A DNA stretch of 64,000 nt from Stenopsyche tienmushanensis (lineage: Eukaryota; Arthropoda; Insecta; Trichoptera; Stenopsychidae). Location of the stretch: the NCBI GenBank assembly GCA_008973525.1, contig WACJ01000464.1:1-64000 (forward strand), in the 5' to 3' direction. The notes beneath the pieces were generated by a model that was not told the origin of the DNA, did no database searches, and was given only the letters and a program-made list of their open reading frames with translations. How positions within the stretch are numbered: the stretch's first letter is position 1; every line of letters starts with the position of its first letter. The translations under genes and the position numbers were made by a program. Below are positions 25,501 to 38,071 of the stretch, piece after piece.

Positions 25501-27789
25501 TTAAGCTCAAATTTTTGTAATTAGTCTGAGAATTTACCTACTATAGTAAGACTTGATCAACAACTTTCCACTTAAAACACCGTAAGTTCCATAGATATAT
25601 TCAATTAATTAAGTATGGATTAGAGTGAGAATGACAAAGTTCACGATAAACTTCATCCTGGGTTTTTTTATTGTGCTTTTAAAAATATTTATAAGATGCT
25701 TAAAAGCATTTTTTAATCGCAAGTATAGAAAAATGCTGCAAATATTTATGTAAGCTCTCCAAGGCTCTTCTTGAACCATTTTTGTTGTTTAAAAATATAT
25801 GCTCTTTTGGAACAACCATGATTTTATTTATGCTAAAAGGCACTTCAAACTAATTTGAATACATTTTGAGATGAAATAAGCATGAAAATAAATCTAATTC
25901 TCACATTAAAGCTTAGGATTTTACAAATTCCATCCTGCTTGTAATAATAGTGAAATAACGCGTTACGCTTAAAAGAGCGGAACTTAAAAAAGAATAACGC
26001 AAGAGTTAACGGCGAAAAGCTACTTTTGACAAATAAATTAAAGAAGGAACTTAAAATCAAATGAAGTTTCCTGTAAAATAAACTCGATTCTCGGAAGTCT
26101 GAATTTATAATTAAATATCTCGACTATGGATAGTCAGCGAACGGAGAGGAAACAGTGGACCCCTTTAATTATTTGCCCGGGTGGTTCGCTTTGTAATTAG
26201 CTACTATCTCATTTCAGCTTATATTCTTATAAAATGAGTGTAGTATCAATTTTAGTTTATGAAATGTGAGTTAATTTTATGCTAAAAACTAGTTATTTTT
26301 AAAAATATTAGCGTTTTTCGCATCATATGAAATGAGTTTGCCTGAATACATGATTTTGTTTTTAGAGGGATTTTCGAATAAATCCATTGAAAAAAAAGGT
26401 TAATCCGTTTTAAATCAATATTTCAAATTTAGTAGCTACAAACATATGCTGATGTCCTCTATAATTTGTAATATGCGAATGAGTGATTTAAGCACCACTT
26501 ATCGATGTTCACTTGAATTTTTTGACAATTTCGACATTCAGATTATATTAAAAATGTGTTAATTTACCTACAATTTCGCCAGTCATTCTAACTTGTTACT
26601 AAGCTTAAAATTAATAAAATGCCTATAAAGGGTTAATTAAATTATAATTAAAAAATGCTTAGCCATTGCTATTTCATCCAGCTTCATTGTAAATCGATCA
26701 ATTGCCGATATATTTTGTGAATTTTCAATGTAAATAATCATCTATACACATATTTTCCAACGGATTATTTAATATCAATTCCTTGTTTTACAAGATGGAT
26801 TCGTTCTCCAAAAACGCTCACAGTCGTGTAAACCTATAAACCACAGCAGCTTTATTAAAATCAAACATTAAACCAATTTATGTACGGCATATAGGGTCTT
26901 AAAATTTGAATTTTTATTTGAAAAACGGTTTGCTTTTATTCTTGGAAGGCGATTCATTTCCATCAGTTGCTGAAAATTTAAAAAATAAGATCAAATTTGA
27001 TTGAAGGGTTTTAAAATTTTTGAAAAATATGATAAAATTGATTAACCTTTTGGCTTGAATTACGGCTTTGAGTCTGATGGTGAAACAAAGACGCTATTAT
27101 TCCATAAAATTACCCATATTTTGCTCATTTTTAATATCTCTCCTTATCTCATTAGTTCGTTAAAGCATTATAAATATGAAGTTTATGTGATTTTTGCTAG
27201 ATATAGAGCGCCAAAATTAAGTCAAAACTGTCCTTAAATTATTCTTGTATTTTTCAGGCTACTCTTTGATTATTTTTGTGTTTGATTGAACTTCTCTTTT
27301 ATTAAAAGATAATCTGCTTTAGCATGAACACCTTCTTATCCAAGCTAACAATGTTCGGAAAGGACTTGTGTAAGTTTTTTAATACTCTATTTAAAATCTT
27401 TAGTTTTTGGCCTTTCGTATCAGTTCCGATCTAAACCATGATACCAAGTATTGATATAGTAATTTAATTTCAACCTACCAATACATTTGGGAGATTAGAA
27501 ATATTAATATTTCCCGCTGATCATCTCGATCCAGGTTTTGATTGCCTTAGTCACAAATTCTCTTCTGCCTAAATTTAAAAATATCTTATCCAAATAATCC
27601 TTATTTTATCACGTAAGAAACATCTTTTCCCTATTAATCTTAAGAAGTATTAGTTTCGAAAAATTAATAAAATATAAGGGATTTACAGTGTTTCTTTGGA
27701 ATTCAATTGCAAATATTGTAAAGGTATTTTCCATTAGTTTCTGTGGCCATTTTAATGATTTTTCAAGAAGTAACATACAAAATCGGTGA

Positions 27790-28090
27790 GGATATGGAAT
27801 GCCGATGGTTGTCGGCACCATCGTTTCGATATTGCTTCATGTGTCGACGAGCACACGGCACAGGGCAGTGGCGTGAAGCGAATTTGATATTTCCGCCATG
27901 GTTTGATAAAGGATGTCACTTTGATTTCATCAACATGATAAACAGATCAACGATCAAAGTCATTGTGAGGCGGCTGCCTCCCGCCCTTTGTGTCGCAGCC
28001 TACGACGATGGCGCTAGCCCAACGGCGTTATTAACTCACAACCTTTGCTCTGTTACGACCCTCGCTGATACCGACGACCGAAAGTCCAGT
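27790..28090. promoter_or_regulatory. Candidate enhancer in gsc intron 2 with paired TCF-like sites
   Basis: A GC-balanced island holds CTTTGAT at 27919-27925 and ATCAAAG at 27953-27959, both fitting the TCF/Pangolin core. AGGCGGC at 27968-27974 is the reverse complement of GCCGCCT, one base off the helper-site consensus GCCGCCR known from Drosophila. Site presence is seen; Wnt responsiveness is inference. A 133-codon open frame (27743-28144) overlaps the island but lacks family resemblance. Confidence 0.3.
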
Positions 28091-28339
28091 ATACTCATTT
28101 TTGTTCTATTTTTATGTTGTGGATGCCAATCGAGTATTTGTTGAAACAACATTTAATTCACATGTACGTGCATTGAAATATAAGACATAGCTTATGGAGC
28201 TTTTGATTGCTATGATCACTTTTAGCGGATTTATCCTTTGTCTAATTGTTTTTTTGCTAATTTTGATTGATTGTACAGTAGTAATTAATCCATTAAACTA
28301 AGCATATTAAACAGATAATATATTTTATTGCTTGCAGAA

Positions 28340-28525
28340 AATAAAAAAAAATCACATGAACACGCTTTATTCGGGACACACAGTATTACGTTTCTTCGCT
28401 AGTGCTGTAAAATGTGATACATACTGTACTGTATGTCATATTGATACAAAGTTGTGTAATAATAACCTTTTACATGGATATTTATTATCAAAAATATCAC
28501 ATCAAGTGATCAAGATAAAATATAA
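28340..28525 (+). repeat. Interspersed repeat C, copy 1
   Basis: Aligns to 34805-34985: shared CTTTATTCGGG, then GTACTGC/ATTACG-TTTC/TTTTCGC, TGTCATATTGAT, and ATCAAAAATATCACAT followed by GATAAAATATAAA. Roughly 180 bp with moderate divergence. Class unknown; no coding. Confidence 0.6.
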
Positions 28526-30493
28526 ATCATTTAAAGTAAAGAAAAAAAAACTACACCTAAAGTCTGTCGTATTTGTGCAATACATAAAATACGTAAATTT
28601 TATTATGATTTTTGTAAAATTGCACTGCATAAAGAGAAGTGCTTTCAAGACTATCATTCCATAACTTTGAACCAATATAATCATTCTTCAACAGTTGAAA
28701 AATACTAACTAATATGTATTGTGCATAATTTATTAGCGGTAAACTCTTTTCACTTCTATCGCGTTATACATTTTTTTTTAAATTTAAAGTTTATTTTAAA
28801 ATATTTGGTAGTTTTAACGTTTTATTTGACACATTCTTATGTCGCGCGTGTCAGCGCCCGATTAAAATGTGTCAAAACCCATCCATTTCATTGCATTTTA
28901 ATGTAATAAAACTAAGAGAAGGCTCTATTATATTTTATATAATAAAGTTATATAAAATATAGTCAATATAAAAAAATGGCAGATTAGACTATGTATATCT
29001 AAGTTTAGATATTTATGTATAAAAATGTGCTTTATATAATTCCACAGAAGTAAATAAGAACTTATAATACAAATTCTTGCAGCTATATTGTCGATTTTGC
29101 CGACGAAATTATTTAAATTTGTATCCAAAAGTTGATTGAAAATATTTCTATTTAGTTCATCAAATCGCAATGATCATAAATCGTAATGTAAAAATGTTTT
29201 CCATCTGAAATTGAAGCAGAATAATGATGTTTTCCTCGTTCGTTTTGAGAGTGCGCATACCCGACTTTCCGGCCACCCTATCGTATTTTCCATTATGAGT
29301 TTTCCATGGCGACGCTATTCTCTTTTGCGTTTTAAAATTATTTATTGCTTTGTAACAAAGTAAGCGACACTTATCCGAACAGGAGTTATAAAAGAATTGC
29401 CTTTTGCAGAAGTTTAATGACTGCCGTGCGCAGGGAGCGATGGGGAACACCTCGTTAATTCTACCACATTGTGCGTAAATAATTACTAATTATTGAACAA
29501 TTTGACAAACGTTCCTGGAAAGGCCCCCCTTCGAGCGAGAGCGACTCATATTTTATTCTGGAAAAAGGCTTATTCGAATCGCGCCCCTTGTTTAAGTCGT
29601 GTATGGATGGACTTCAAATGCACAATTATATTTTCGAATCACGAATCACCGTTCGTAAATAATTACATTTGAACGACGTTTCCAAGAATGCAATTTGTTT
29701 TATTCCATTTTTGATGTGTGCTTTTGCCCAAAAAGCGATGAAAATATGTTTCATCGTATTATCATGCTACATTGAAGGGATGTTGAACTTATGGCATGCG
29801 TGCACAAAGGGTCAGCGATTTATTGATAGGCAAAAAGGTTCTAAACTATTGAGAGAGTATATCTGACAATCGGACAAACATATATTTTTGGCACACATGA
29901 TTGAAGAGATTCAATAAATAGGGATGAACGACTTCTTATTTCTTTCTTCTTTCGAAGATTTTCTTCATAATGTGTTTAAAAATTCGAAACTACAATACAA
30001 AATATTTTAGAAATTTGCCCCAATTTTTCAGATAGTAATTATAATATTTAAATGTGGGTTAATATCATCATGTATCAAATTTGCGGAGACAATATGACCG
30101 TAATTTGAAAAGGGAATATTAAACTTCGAATAGTCAAAAAATACTTTTAAACAAACATTTCTGTCGAGAATATTTTTCATTTCGTTTCAAAACAGACTAC
30201 TTGCTCATGTATATGTTTTTAATATCAATCGTATGTTGATATGATTATATATGTGACATGGCTAAGATTATATATTTTTGAATGAATATACACCATAGAT
30301 CTGTTTATTCCTCTTAAATGAAAAATTTGCGATTACAACGGGTGATAAAAATTCAATTATATAGAAATTATTCAAACTTCTTCAGAATTTTGAACTACGA
30401 CTTTTATACGTAAAAAAATATGGATTCAGTTAATTATCTAATCTCTACCATTAATAAGTATTTGTAGTGTCTTTTTAAATACACTATTATTAA

Positions 30494-30981
30494 CCCTTCT
30501 GTCAATAAGATGATTTGGCCGGACCATCATGATTTTGCAATGAGTTTTTTTAATAGTAGTTATATATAAATCTTGCCAAATCTCCTTCAATTTTTTTTCA
30601 CTTTTAAGGGTTTTACAGAATTTAAAATTTTAAAAAAAATCAGGATCCTTGTGTTTCGAAAAAAAGGATATTTATATTTATGTACTTAGAGCTAATAAAA
30701 TAGGTTTGGCTAAACCTAAATTTATACAGGATATCACGTTTTTCTTCATTTTCCGCAAAGATATTTTAATCGTTTTTCCATAAAATAATTTATGATATTT
30801 CTTAAGCTAAGCTACATTTTTATCTGTTTTTTAAGAAATCCTTTTTGCACCAAATGTTTGAAAAACTCTGTTTTTTATCTGTGCTGCAGAATTTTTTTTC
30901 GAATCATATATTTTTCATACGATAGTTTGTTAATCTATTTAATTGACGGTAGTACGTTAATCCATTTCATTAACAGAAGGG
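30494..30981. mobile_element. piggyBac-type non-autonomous element
   Basis: 488 bp beginning CCCTTCTGTCAAT and ending with the near-perfect inverse (reverse strand CCCTTCTGTTAAT; 12 of 13 match). Intact TTAA target sites lie on both sides (30490-30493 and 30982-30985). TTAA duplication with CCCT-type ends is the hallmark of piggyBac transposons. No transposase inside: the plus frame at 30792-31058 is hydrophobic chance sequence that crosses the element's boundary. Confidence 0.8.
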
Positions 30982-31097
30982 TTAAAATGATCAAACAAAA
31001 AGAAAGAGATTTTTGGGATGTCGAAGAGTTCAAGAAGCCAGCGCTTACACACTTATAAATTTGCTAAACAGATTCATTGAAAATATCCAAAATATTT

Positions 31098-31520
31098 ATA
31101 TTTCCGTTGGCATACATAACTGTTTATGAGAGGTTATTTCCGTTCAAGAGTATATGTAGATTTACATGGTAAATGTCAATGAAATTAGACAAATTTGGAA
31201 CAAAATTCTGGTTAACATCTGACCTCAATAGCGATTATGTAATAAATAGAATTTCCTATTTAGGAAACGATGAGGAAAGAGAAGATTCAATTCCACTTTG
31301 AGAATTTGTTGTTCTCAAGCTGATTGAAGCATTGACAGGATGCGGAGGAACGTAATAAAAGACACAAAGGCATGATCGACCAAATGGCAAGAAAATGCAG
31401 TGTCAAATCAAAATCCTTCAGATGTTTTTCAATATTCTGGACTCAGCTGGAATAAATGCCTGGATTTTGTATAAAGAAACAACGGGGAAAAAATATCACA
31501 GCAAGAACTTTTATACAAGT
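31098..31520 (+). pseudogene. piggyBac transposase relic
   Basis: Reads ITVYERLFPFKS (where the family has a catalytic Asp next to Glu, here Tyr), then a stop, then KLDKFGTKFWLTSDLNSDYV, YLGNDEERE, a stop, EFVVLKLIEALTG. After a frameshift come NILDSAGINAWILYKE and KKYHSKNF. This is the order of the piggyBac DDD core, with the segment carrying the second catalytic Asp and much of the middle deleted. In-frame stops and the lost Asp make it non-functional. It starts 117 bp after the end of the piggyBac-type MITE but is not inside it, so the two need not be related. Confidence 0.8.
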
Positions 31521-31558
31521 TAAGATTCAAATAAATATTTTAATAACATAAATGAGTA

Positions 31559-31620
31559 CACTCGAACCTCTTTTTGTGTGACTTTTTGTGCGATTTTGAA
31601 GTTATGCGGTTTTTTTAAAG
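31559..31620 (+). mobile_element. Tigger-like terminus
   Basis: Begins CACTCGAACCTCTTTTTGTG after a TA (31557-31558), then TTTTGAAGTTATGCGGTTTT. Related ends lie at 42938-42990 (minus) and at the right end of the element at 51688-51847. The other end of this copy is not identified. A partial repeat of the inner motif (TTCAAAGTTATGCAGTTTTT) lies at about 32116-32135. Confidence 0.5.
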
Positions 31621-31763
31621 TATTTTTTTTTATTTCATGAAGAGTATGTATCGAGATATTTTGGATAAAATAGGAAATAAATCATCAACACTAACCAAAA
31701 TTTGGAAAAAATATGTAAATCTAATGTAAATCATATTTTATCTGTTATCACTGAATTACGATC

Positions 31764-31840
31764 ACGCCCTTTATTCTGGTTTAGATTTTTGAAAAAGTTG
31801 ATTTCGTTTTTTTGAATTTTTCCAATGTTTCGACGTTTAA
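31764..31840 (-). repeat. Copy of the 42.6-kb hAT MITE interior
   Basis: CTTTATTCTGGTTTAGATTT and the following bases through CCAATGTTTCGAC match, with few differences, the reverse complement of 42605-42680. Terminal repeats are not seen here. Confidence 0.6.
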
Positions 31841-32235
31841 AAATAAATTCTCCAAAGGAATTTCTAAAGTTCCAACTACTTACGGAGTTAAGTCTATTTT
31901 AGTGACGCGGTAACTTGGCCGGTCTTACCACAACGAAATCTTTTAACGCGTTTTTCTTGAGTTAGAGACTATAGTGACATCTTGATTAATTATGAATTAT
32001 TTTGTTGGAAATAGAAAATCTACACAGAACAATGATGACATTGACACTGGGTATACTGTTGGTTCCGAAGAAGAGATTTTTTTTTAATGCGATTTTGGAT
32101 ATATTTTATATAGCTGTTTCAAAGTTATGCAGTTTTTAAAACCCATGGAACGCATCTTCATTTTTTCTATGTAAGTCATAGCTTTTTATGAGTGTTTTAA
32201 CAAGATGAAGCAAAAATTATACAGACGTGTTAGAG

Positions 32236-32345
32236 CAAATTGGCTTTTGAACGTCACGAAAAGTGAAACCAGTAGTGCGCTTATTTTATTATGTATTACA
32301 CAATACATAGTTTTATCTTTTAGGAAACAGTTTCCATTTATTTAT
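32236..32345 (+). repeat. MITE B copy
   Basis: Contains GAACGTCACGAAAAGTGAAA followed by CCAGTAGTGCGCTTATTTTA, TGTATTACACAA and ATCTTTTAGGAAA. It matches the 22271-22522 element read on the minus strand and the copies at 35 and 55 kb. Confidence 0.55.
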
Positions 32346-32694
32346 TATTAGATTTGCCTAATTAATTAGATTAATATAAATAGATAATTGAACAGTTCGA
32401 TTCGGTATATTGTTTGAAATGTGCAACTGCCCTGCCTGTGAAGAATCCGCTGTATTAATAGACAGAATTTCCAGCAACGTAGCTTGAAAACCACTGTAGT
32501 AAATCTTTTAAATCTCTCGAATTATGTTTCATGGGTAATTTTCGGGCTTAACAAAATTAATACTGTTTTCATACTTATCCAAAATATGCTATTCGTTTAC
32601 CCTATCAAAATGATTTGATTTAATTAAATGAAAGATATGCAACAATATTTGGGCATCAGATTGACTATGCCCCCCGCATAAATAAATGATTTAA

Positions 32695-32935
32695 TGACGG
32701 GGTGGGCCCGTGGGGGTGGCGCAACCCCTCGCCGTGGCGCGGAGTGGGGCGAGCGTGTCGCGGTGGGGGAAGATTGGGGGGAGTTGAGCCCACACGGGCT
32801 TTAATTTTGTTTAGTCTCAAAACATTTCATTGTTTCCTGACGGATCAAAAATTCAACGCGCAACGAGAGCTTAATTACAGCGGCGCCCATTTGTACAGCA
32901 CCTCTACTGCTCCCTACATCAAAACAGGATACGTA
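32695..32935. promoter_or_regulatory. GC-rich island in gsc intron 2
   Basis: An abrupt G-rich block (32697-32800) is followed by balanced sequence with CpGs, inside very AT-rich intron. The 78-codon frame across it is Gly/Arg-rich from composition alone. It is a candidate regulatory element, supported by composition only. Confidence 0.25.
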
Positions 32936-34804
32936 TAGATGTAAATCCTGGCGCAATGCTGCCTAGCCGAAGTTTGCTTTATTTTTCTGGAATTCTGTGT
33001 TGTACATTTTTTTAAAATTATTTTTTGTTTCAGAAAATCCTGGAATTTATTTTGGCTGTTTCATGCGAAACATGCTTACGTATATTTTTGAGTCAAGGCT
33101 GAATGTAAATTACATTAATTCAAAGCATTTAGAAGCTTGTATGCATTAGGGTAAAAATGATTATTGAATGTTATAAATCTTTATTACATGTATTTTTAAA
33201 AATTATGAGTAATCGATTTCAAAAGATTAATTAAGTCTTCAACTTTGATCCGTGGCGGTTTCTTATTGTATTCCACATATGGTTGAGGTGGAATAAAATC
33301 ATTTAAATATATTTTTTCGGCTTGGAAATGTTCTATAAATGACCAGCAAAATGATCATTGGTAGAAATCAATCGCTCATAAACGGCCCTGCCCAGCTTTG
33401 TTAAGCAATCAAATTTGTAGATACATTTTTTCGACAATCAACGGAATATATCAAAACATGATTATTAATCCAAATTAAAACCAATGAATGCTATCGAAAT
33501 CAATTATGATTTTTATACAAATGTCCATGTTTAACTTTGAACTGTCTTATAAATATGCTTATAACTTCACCTAGTAATAACTATTTAACATGATATAATA
33601 ATTATATATTGACAACCAATTAATTGATTAGTCCTAATGTGCCCTTAACTTCTGAGGGTTGCAATCCCCACAAGAGATTCCCTTGAGAGAAGAGGATTTC
33701 AATGTGTTTGTTCGATGTATGTTATTATAGAAATATATGTATTAAATAGAGTATAAAAATTCTGATTTTTTAAATTGGGGTCGATAAAAAGGTAAATATA
33801 ACAATTTAAATGAATTGCTTATTAATCCAAAGGAAGATTATTAGATAATTAATAATGATGCTGCAGATATGGTCTAAGCCTACATCTGATTCGAAGGCTG
33901 TGTAAATATGAATAAATTACTAAAGCAACATTTGTGCGGCAGGAAGAAAATCCTCTCAGATAATACAATATCTTGTACAATCATACTCATACGGTAAAAT
34001 AAATATTTTTATTTTTCCATTAAAACCTTTTGAGGAATAATTAAGTTCCTCACATTCACCCACAGGGTCTATTAAACAAGTGGGCGAGTATGATATAATT
34101 GTTAAACGAGAGGTTCAACCATTGTTTCCTCAGAGTCTTAATTGAAGCTATGAATTTATTTTTGAAAATGATAATTTTTAAACGTATCCCCAAATGAAGC
34201 CTATTTAATCGATTTAACAACCCGGCTTCGGTCTGTTGAATTCTTGATGCCCGTCCGAGTATTAATTCGTTATGCAAAACGAGCTGTGGTCGCGCTGAAT
34301 TGTATAAACAGAGTCGATGGCAATATTCAGTTTTACGAATTTACAAACTAATTTGCCGCAAAGACCGGAAAAAATCGAAATTCGATCGGAAAGAAGCCGA
34401 TGGACCTAATCTGTGGCGGCCTGATCGGACATGTGATCTTCGGGATGACAAACTTTAAGCGATCCAATATTAGCTTAAGGAAGGAGTGCGCATTCGTGAT
34501 GAAGGGCTTGTGCAAAATCTGATTCCTTCATTAGCCGAAGTTCTTAAGATATTCACGTCTGAGGCACTTTAAGCCTTCCTCAGCCGTTGCGTAAATGTTT
34601 CACTTGAGCATTACTCGAGGACTGGGGCTAAATTAATCTTCGCTCAGACCTTTGTTAGCATGCAAAGTTTGTCTTGCAATATTCCAACTTCTTAGGCTTT
34701 GTACTCTTTGTCTTCGCAGTTCTTGCAAATTTTACAATGGCGTAGGAGCAAATCATAATTTCATTAAATATAGAGCGGAGGAAAAATCATTCGGTGGCCG
34801 CAAT

Positions 34805-34985
34805 ACATTAACATACTTTATTCGGGGCTATTGTACTGCGTTTTTTCGCGATTAGTTCTGTAATGCGGGATAAGTAGTACTATGTGTCATATTGATGTAA
34901 CGTAGTGTTGTAGTACTTCTTTGCAGGGGTAGTTGCTATCAAAAATATCACATTGAGTGGTTAGGACAAAATATAAACATTTTTA
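34805..34985 (+). repeat. Interspersed repeat C, copy 2
   Basis: Partner of 28340-28525 (see that entry). It is followed within about 10 bases by the G run at 34997-35021. Confidence 0.6.
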
Positions 34986-34996
34986 ACCTTTATCTT

Positions 34997-35021
34997 GGGG
35001 GTGGGGGGGGGGGGGGAGGGG
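34997..35021 (+). repeat. G-rich run
   Basis: Twenty-five bases, all G except one T (35002) and one A (35017), the most extreme purine homopolymer in the window. It could form a G-quadruplex. Also prone to assembly or polymerase-slippage error. Confidence 0.8.
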
Positions 35022-35036
35022 CACTAGATTAGTTTG

Positions 35037-35215
35037 TTAGCTACTTGCCACGGGCGTTTTATACCTTTGTAACGGTTCTGGTTATAATTGCGTCGCCTCT
35101 ACCATGTGTGTGTCTATATGTAGCATAATGCTACCAGTAGACCAATAGCTTGCCTATTTTATTATATATTACACAAAGACAGCTTAATCTTTTAGCTAAA
35201 AAATAAATAAAAAAA
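35037..35215 (+). repeat. Repeat A tail joined to MITE B segment
   Basis: 35037-35085 (GTTAGCTACTTGCCACGGGC, then TTTATACCTTTGTAACGG) matches the right part of repeat A at 62174-62222. 35145-35215 (GCTTGCCTATTTTATTATAT, ATTACACAAAGACAGCTTAA) matches MITE B. Either A and B are parts of one longer element or this is a nested insertion. Confidence 0.5.
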
Positions 35216-38071
35216 TCAACAATTCATTAACATTTAACAGTACCTGATATGATATATGTAAAAGTCATTTTCAATTCAATGCCTTTCATTTCCAGATATC
35301 TTAGAATGCGATATCAATGTTATAAATATGACATTGATCTTTTTAAAAAAGTACTTTGAATATATTGAAGGAATATTGCGATTTTGTCTATTATTGTAAG
35401 CCGTAGAGAGTCTGCAGATATGGCTTTGTATTTTCATCCAATTCCATGTACCCTATGGGAACGAGTTATTTCAACTTAACCGGCCAAGTCTTGAGACATG
35501 ATTGAACGGCAGGTGTATCCAACAGTATTTATTTTTCTGTTAAATCTCCCATTGCATTATATTTAGCATAATAATGCAGATTGCTATGACATGATAATAA
35601 AATACATAGCTTAATTTGATTTGTTATAGAATAATGCGATAGATTTGATAAAGATCTATTTTTAAGCAAGTATAAGAAAGGCAAATAATCAATAATTGAG
35701 ATGAAAATATATTTTGAAACAATTCGATTATTCGCGTGTTGACAATTCCTGGCGGAACAGTAAACTTCGGAAATATGAAAGCCTTTGTCTCATATGTTTA
35801 CGTATGTATTATGTTTCAACCTCACGGATCTTTGTATAATTGTCACCATATATCAACACTGAACTTAACTGTTATATTATTACATCTGTCTCAAACAGAA
35901 CTTTGCTGAACAATGGCTTTATATCGTTATTCCATATTCCAATACGGAGTCGAAATCAGCGGCCGCCAACCCTGTAAGCGCGCGCCACCCCCTCGAAGAC
36001 TTCTCATCTTTAAATATTCAAACGGGAATGGAATTTAAACATCAAATTGGGGTGGGACGCATTAAAAGAATATATCGTCGTATCGTGTCATCTAACTTTT
36101 CAACTTGATAGATGATACGGTGGCTGTGGACCCCAATCTCCCATTATCATCGCCACATTTCCTCGTTGTCTCGCCACTTGTCCCTTAATTGAGTGCCGGG
36201 GTAAGTATTTCACCCCTCGCCGCTAATTTTTCATCCCCTAATATTTGTTCTGTTTACATATTTAAGTGTACATTAATGTTCTTTCTTCTGCCTAACAGTT
36301 TACGCGGAGGGGTTGCTTGGGTTACTTTTTTCCTTCTGTTTGCTTTGGTGCGTGCAGATTGTTTTATTTAGTAGGGCGTATGATTTGAGTGCGGTTCTTT
36401 GCTGTTTTTATTAACGTAATTTGATAGAGCATTGCTCTATCCAAATAGTGAAAATAATATTATACTATGCATATAATGCAATTATGTCAATTGATTGGGA
36501 TAAATTTGCTCAATGAAAGGTGCAACCGATGGAACACACCGTTACTTAAATATATTAAAAAAAATGTAGTCAAACTAAAAATCACCCTCAAACATTTCTC
36601 ATATTGAATTACATTTGATATTGATTTATTTCAGTGCAAAGTATTTTAATTTAAAGGGGAAACTTTGCATTAAAACGAATTAATATCAATCACCATATAA
36701 GCTAATAGATGGGAAGGGATGATGAGATAATTGGAAATATTCATAGACATAAACAATTTTGGATCATTAAGCATTCATCAACAACTTTTTCAGGACATAA
36801 ATATACCATTTATATCAATTATATAAATATGATAATTGAGGATTTTATATTGAAAAAAATCAAAATCAATGTCAAAATTAAGCTTGGACGGCTTTCTATG
36901 ATCCAAGTCTCATATGGAATGCTAACAAAATACTCAATAGTCTTGGTAAAATAGCTTGCTATTGAACATTTGATAATTCAAAGGAAGTTTCTTTATTTGC
37001 GAGCTTCATATTCGATTTATGAATATGACGATTTGTATTTGTTGTTCAATAATAACCATAACTACTCCCAAAGAAGCGGCATCTATTGTATGTATAATAA
37101 CATAGAATTTATGACGTATTTGAAGAGCGTCAAATATACTCCATTGTCGGAATTTGTCTTTTTGTAAATGTTATTTGCTTGAAACATTTTGTGGAACTTT
37201 AAATGAAGATATGGTAGAAAATTAGATGTATTTATATGCAAACAATCTATCGATTATAATAAGTTTATATTTGGATTGAAATTATGGTATTGATAAGAGG
37301 ATTTTGATTGATTCTTAAAGCAGTGGTCAGTCCAGTCAGTGTTGCCTTTATTTTGAATATAAATATATTTGTGTGAAATGCTACAATATCGCAATGTTTT
37401 TTCAAATCAACAAGGTCGAAAAGCTGAAACAGGCAGCCTGGATTTGATCAGCTCAAACAGCATTGTGGGCTGCAAACAATCTCAATGGAAATGTTCACAA
37501 CAATGAATGTGGAGCAAAACACAAATAAAAATATGAAATTCGTATTTACTTGTACGGGTTCATGATTATATTTCTGTAATCCCCGTTTTTTGAATGGAGG
37601 CATTATGCCGATCGGGGTACGGTTTTGCTCGAACAATAGAAATTTCCTTCTGTGTTACTCTTTGCTGGTAAGCCGCACATGTGCTTATTATTTGCTGCCG
37701 ATATGGTCGGCTCAATGGAAAGTGGCAACCGATATGATCATAATCTTTCTTCACATGCGACCTATCCATGTTGTGGATAATAAGTTGTGGCTATTGATAA
37801 CGCCTACCCTTACCCTCCTGCAGTGGCCCGAATCCTTGCGTTTGACAAGTTAATAATTGATGAACTCCGTCAACCGCCCCAATGAAGCTTGTGTGGTCCC
37901 ACGAAGAAAGAGTTTATTTATTTTCAACACCAACCAAGAAAAAAAAAACATCTACATTATATTCATATTTGAATAATGTCATAATAAGTGTAAATATATA
38001 GTGGGGATCGATAAATTCTTAAATTGGATGGACAGTGACCAAATGTCGCTATTATTGATCAGTTCTTAGAC

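Noticed and set aside
27743..28144. 133-codon frame as a protein-coding gene
   Set aside because: No conserved motif; its segment looks more like regulatory DNA, with TCF-like sites.
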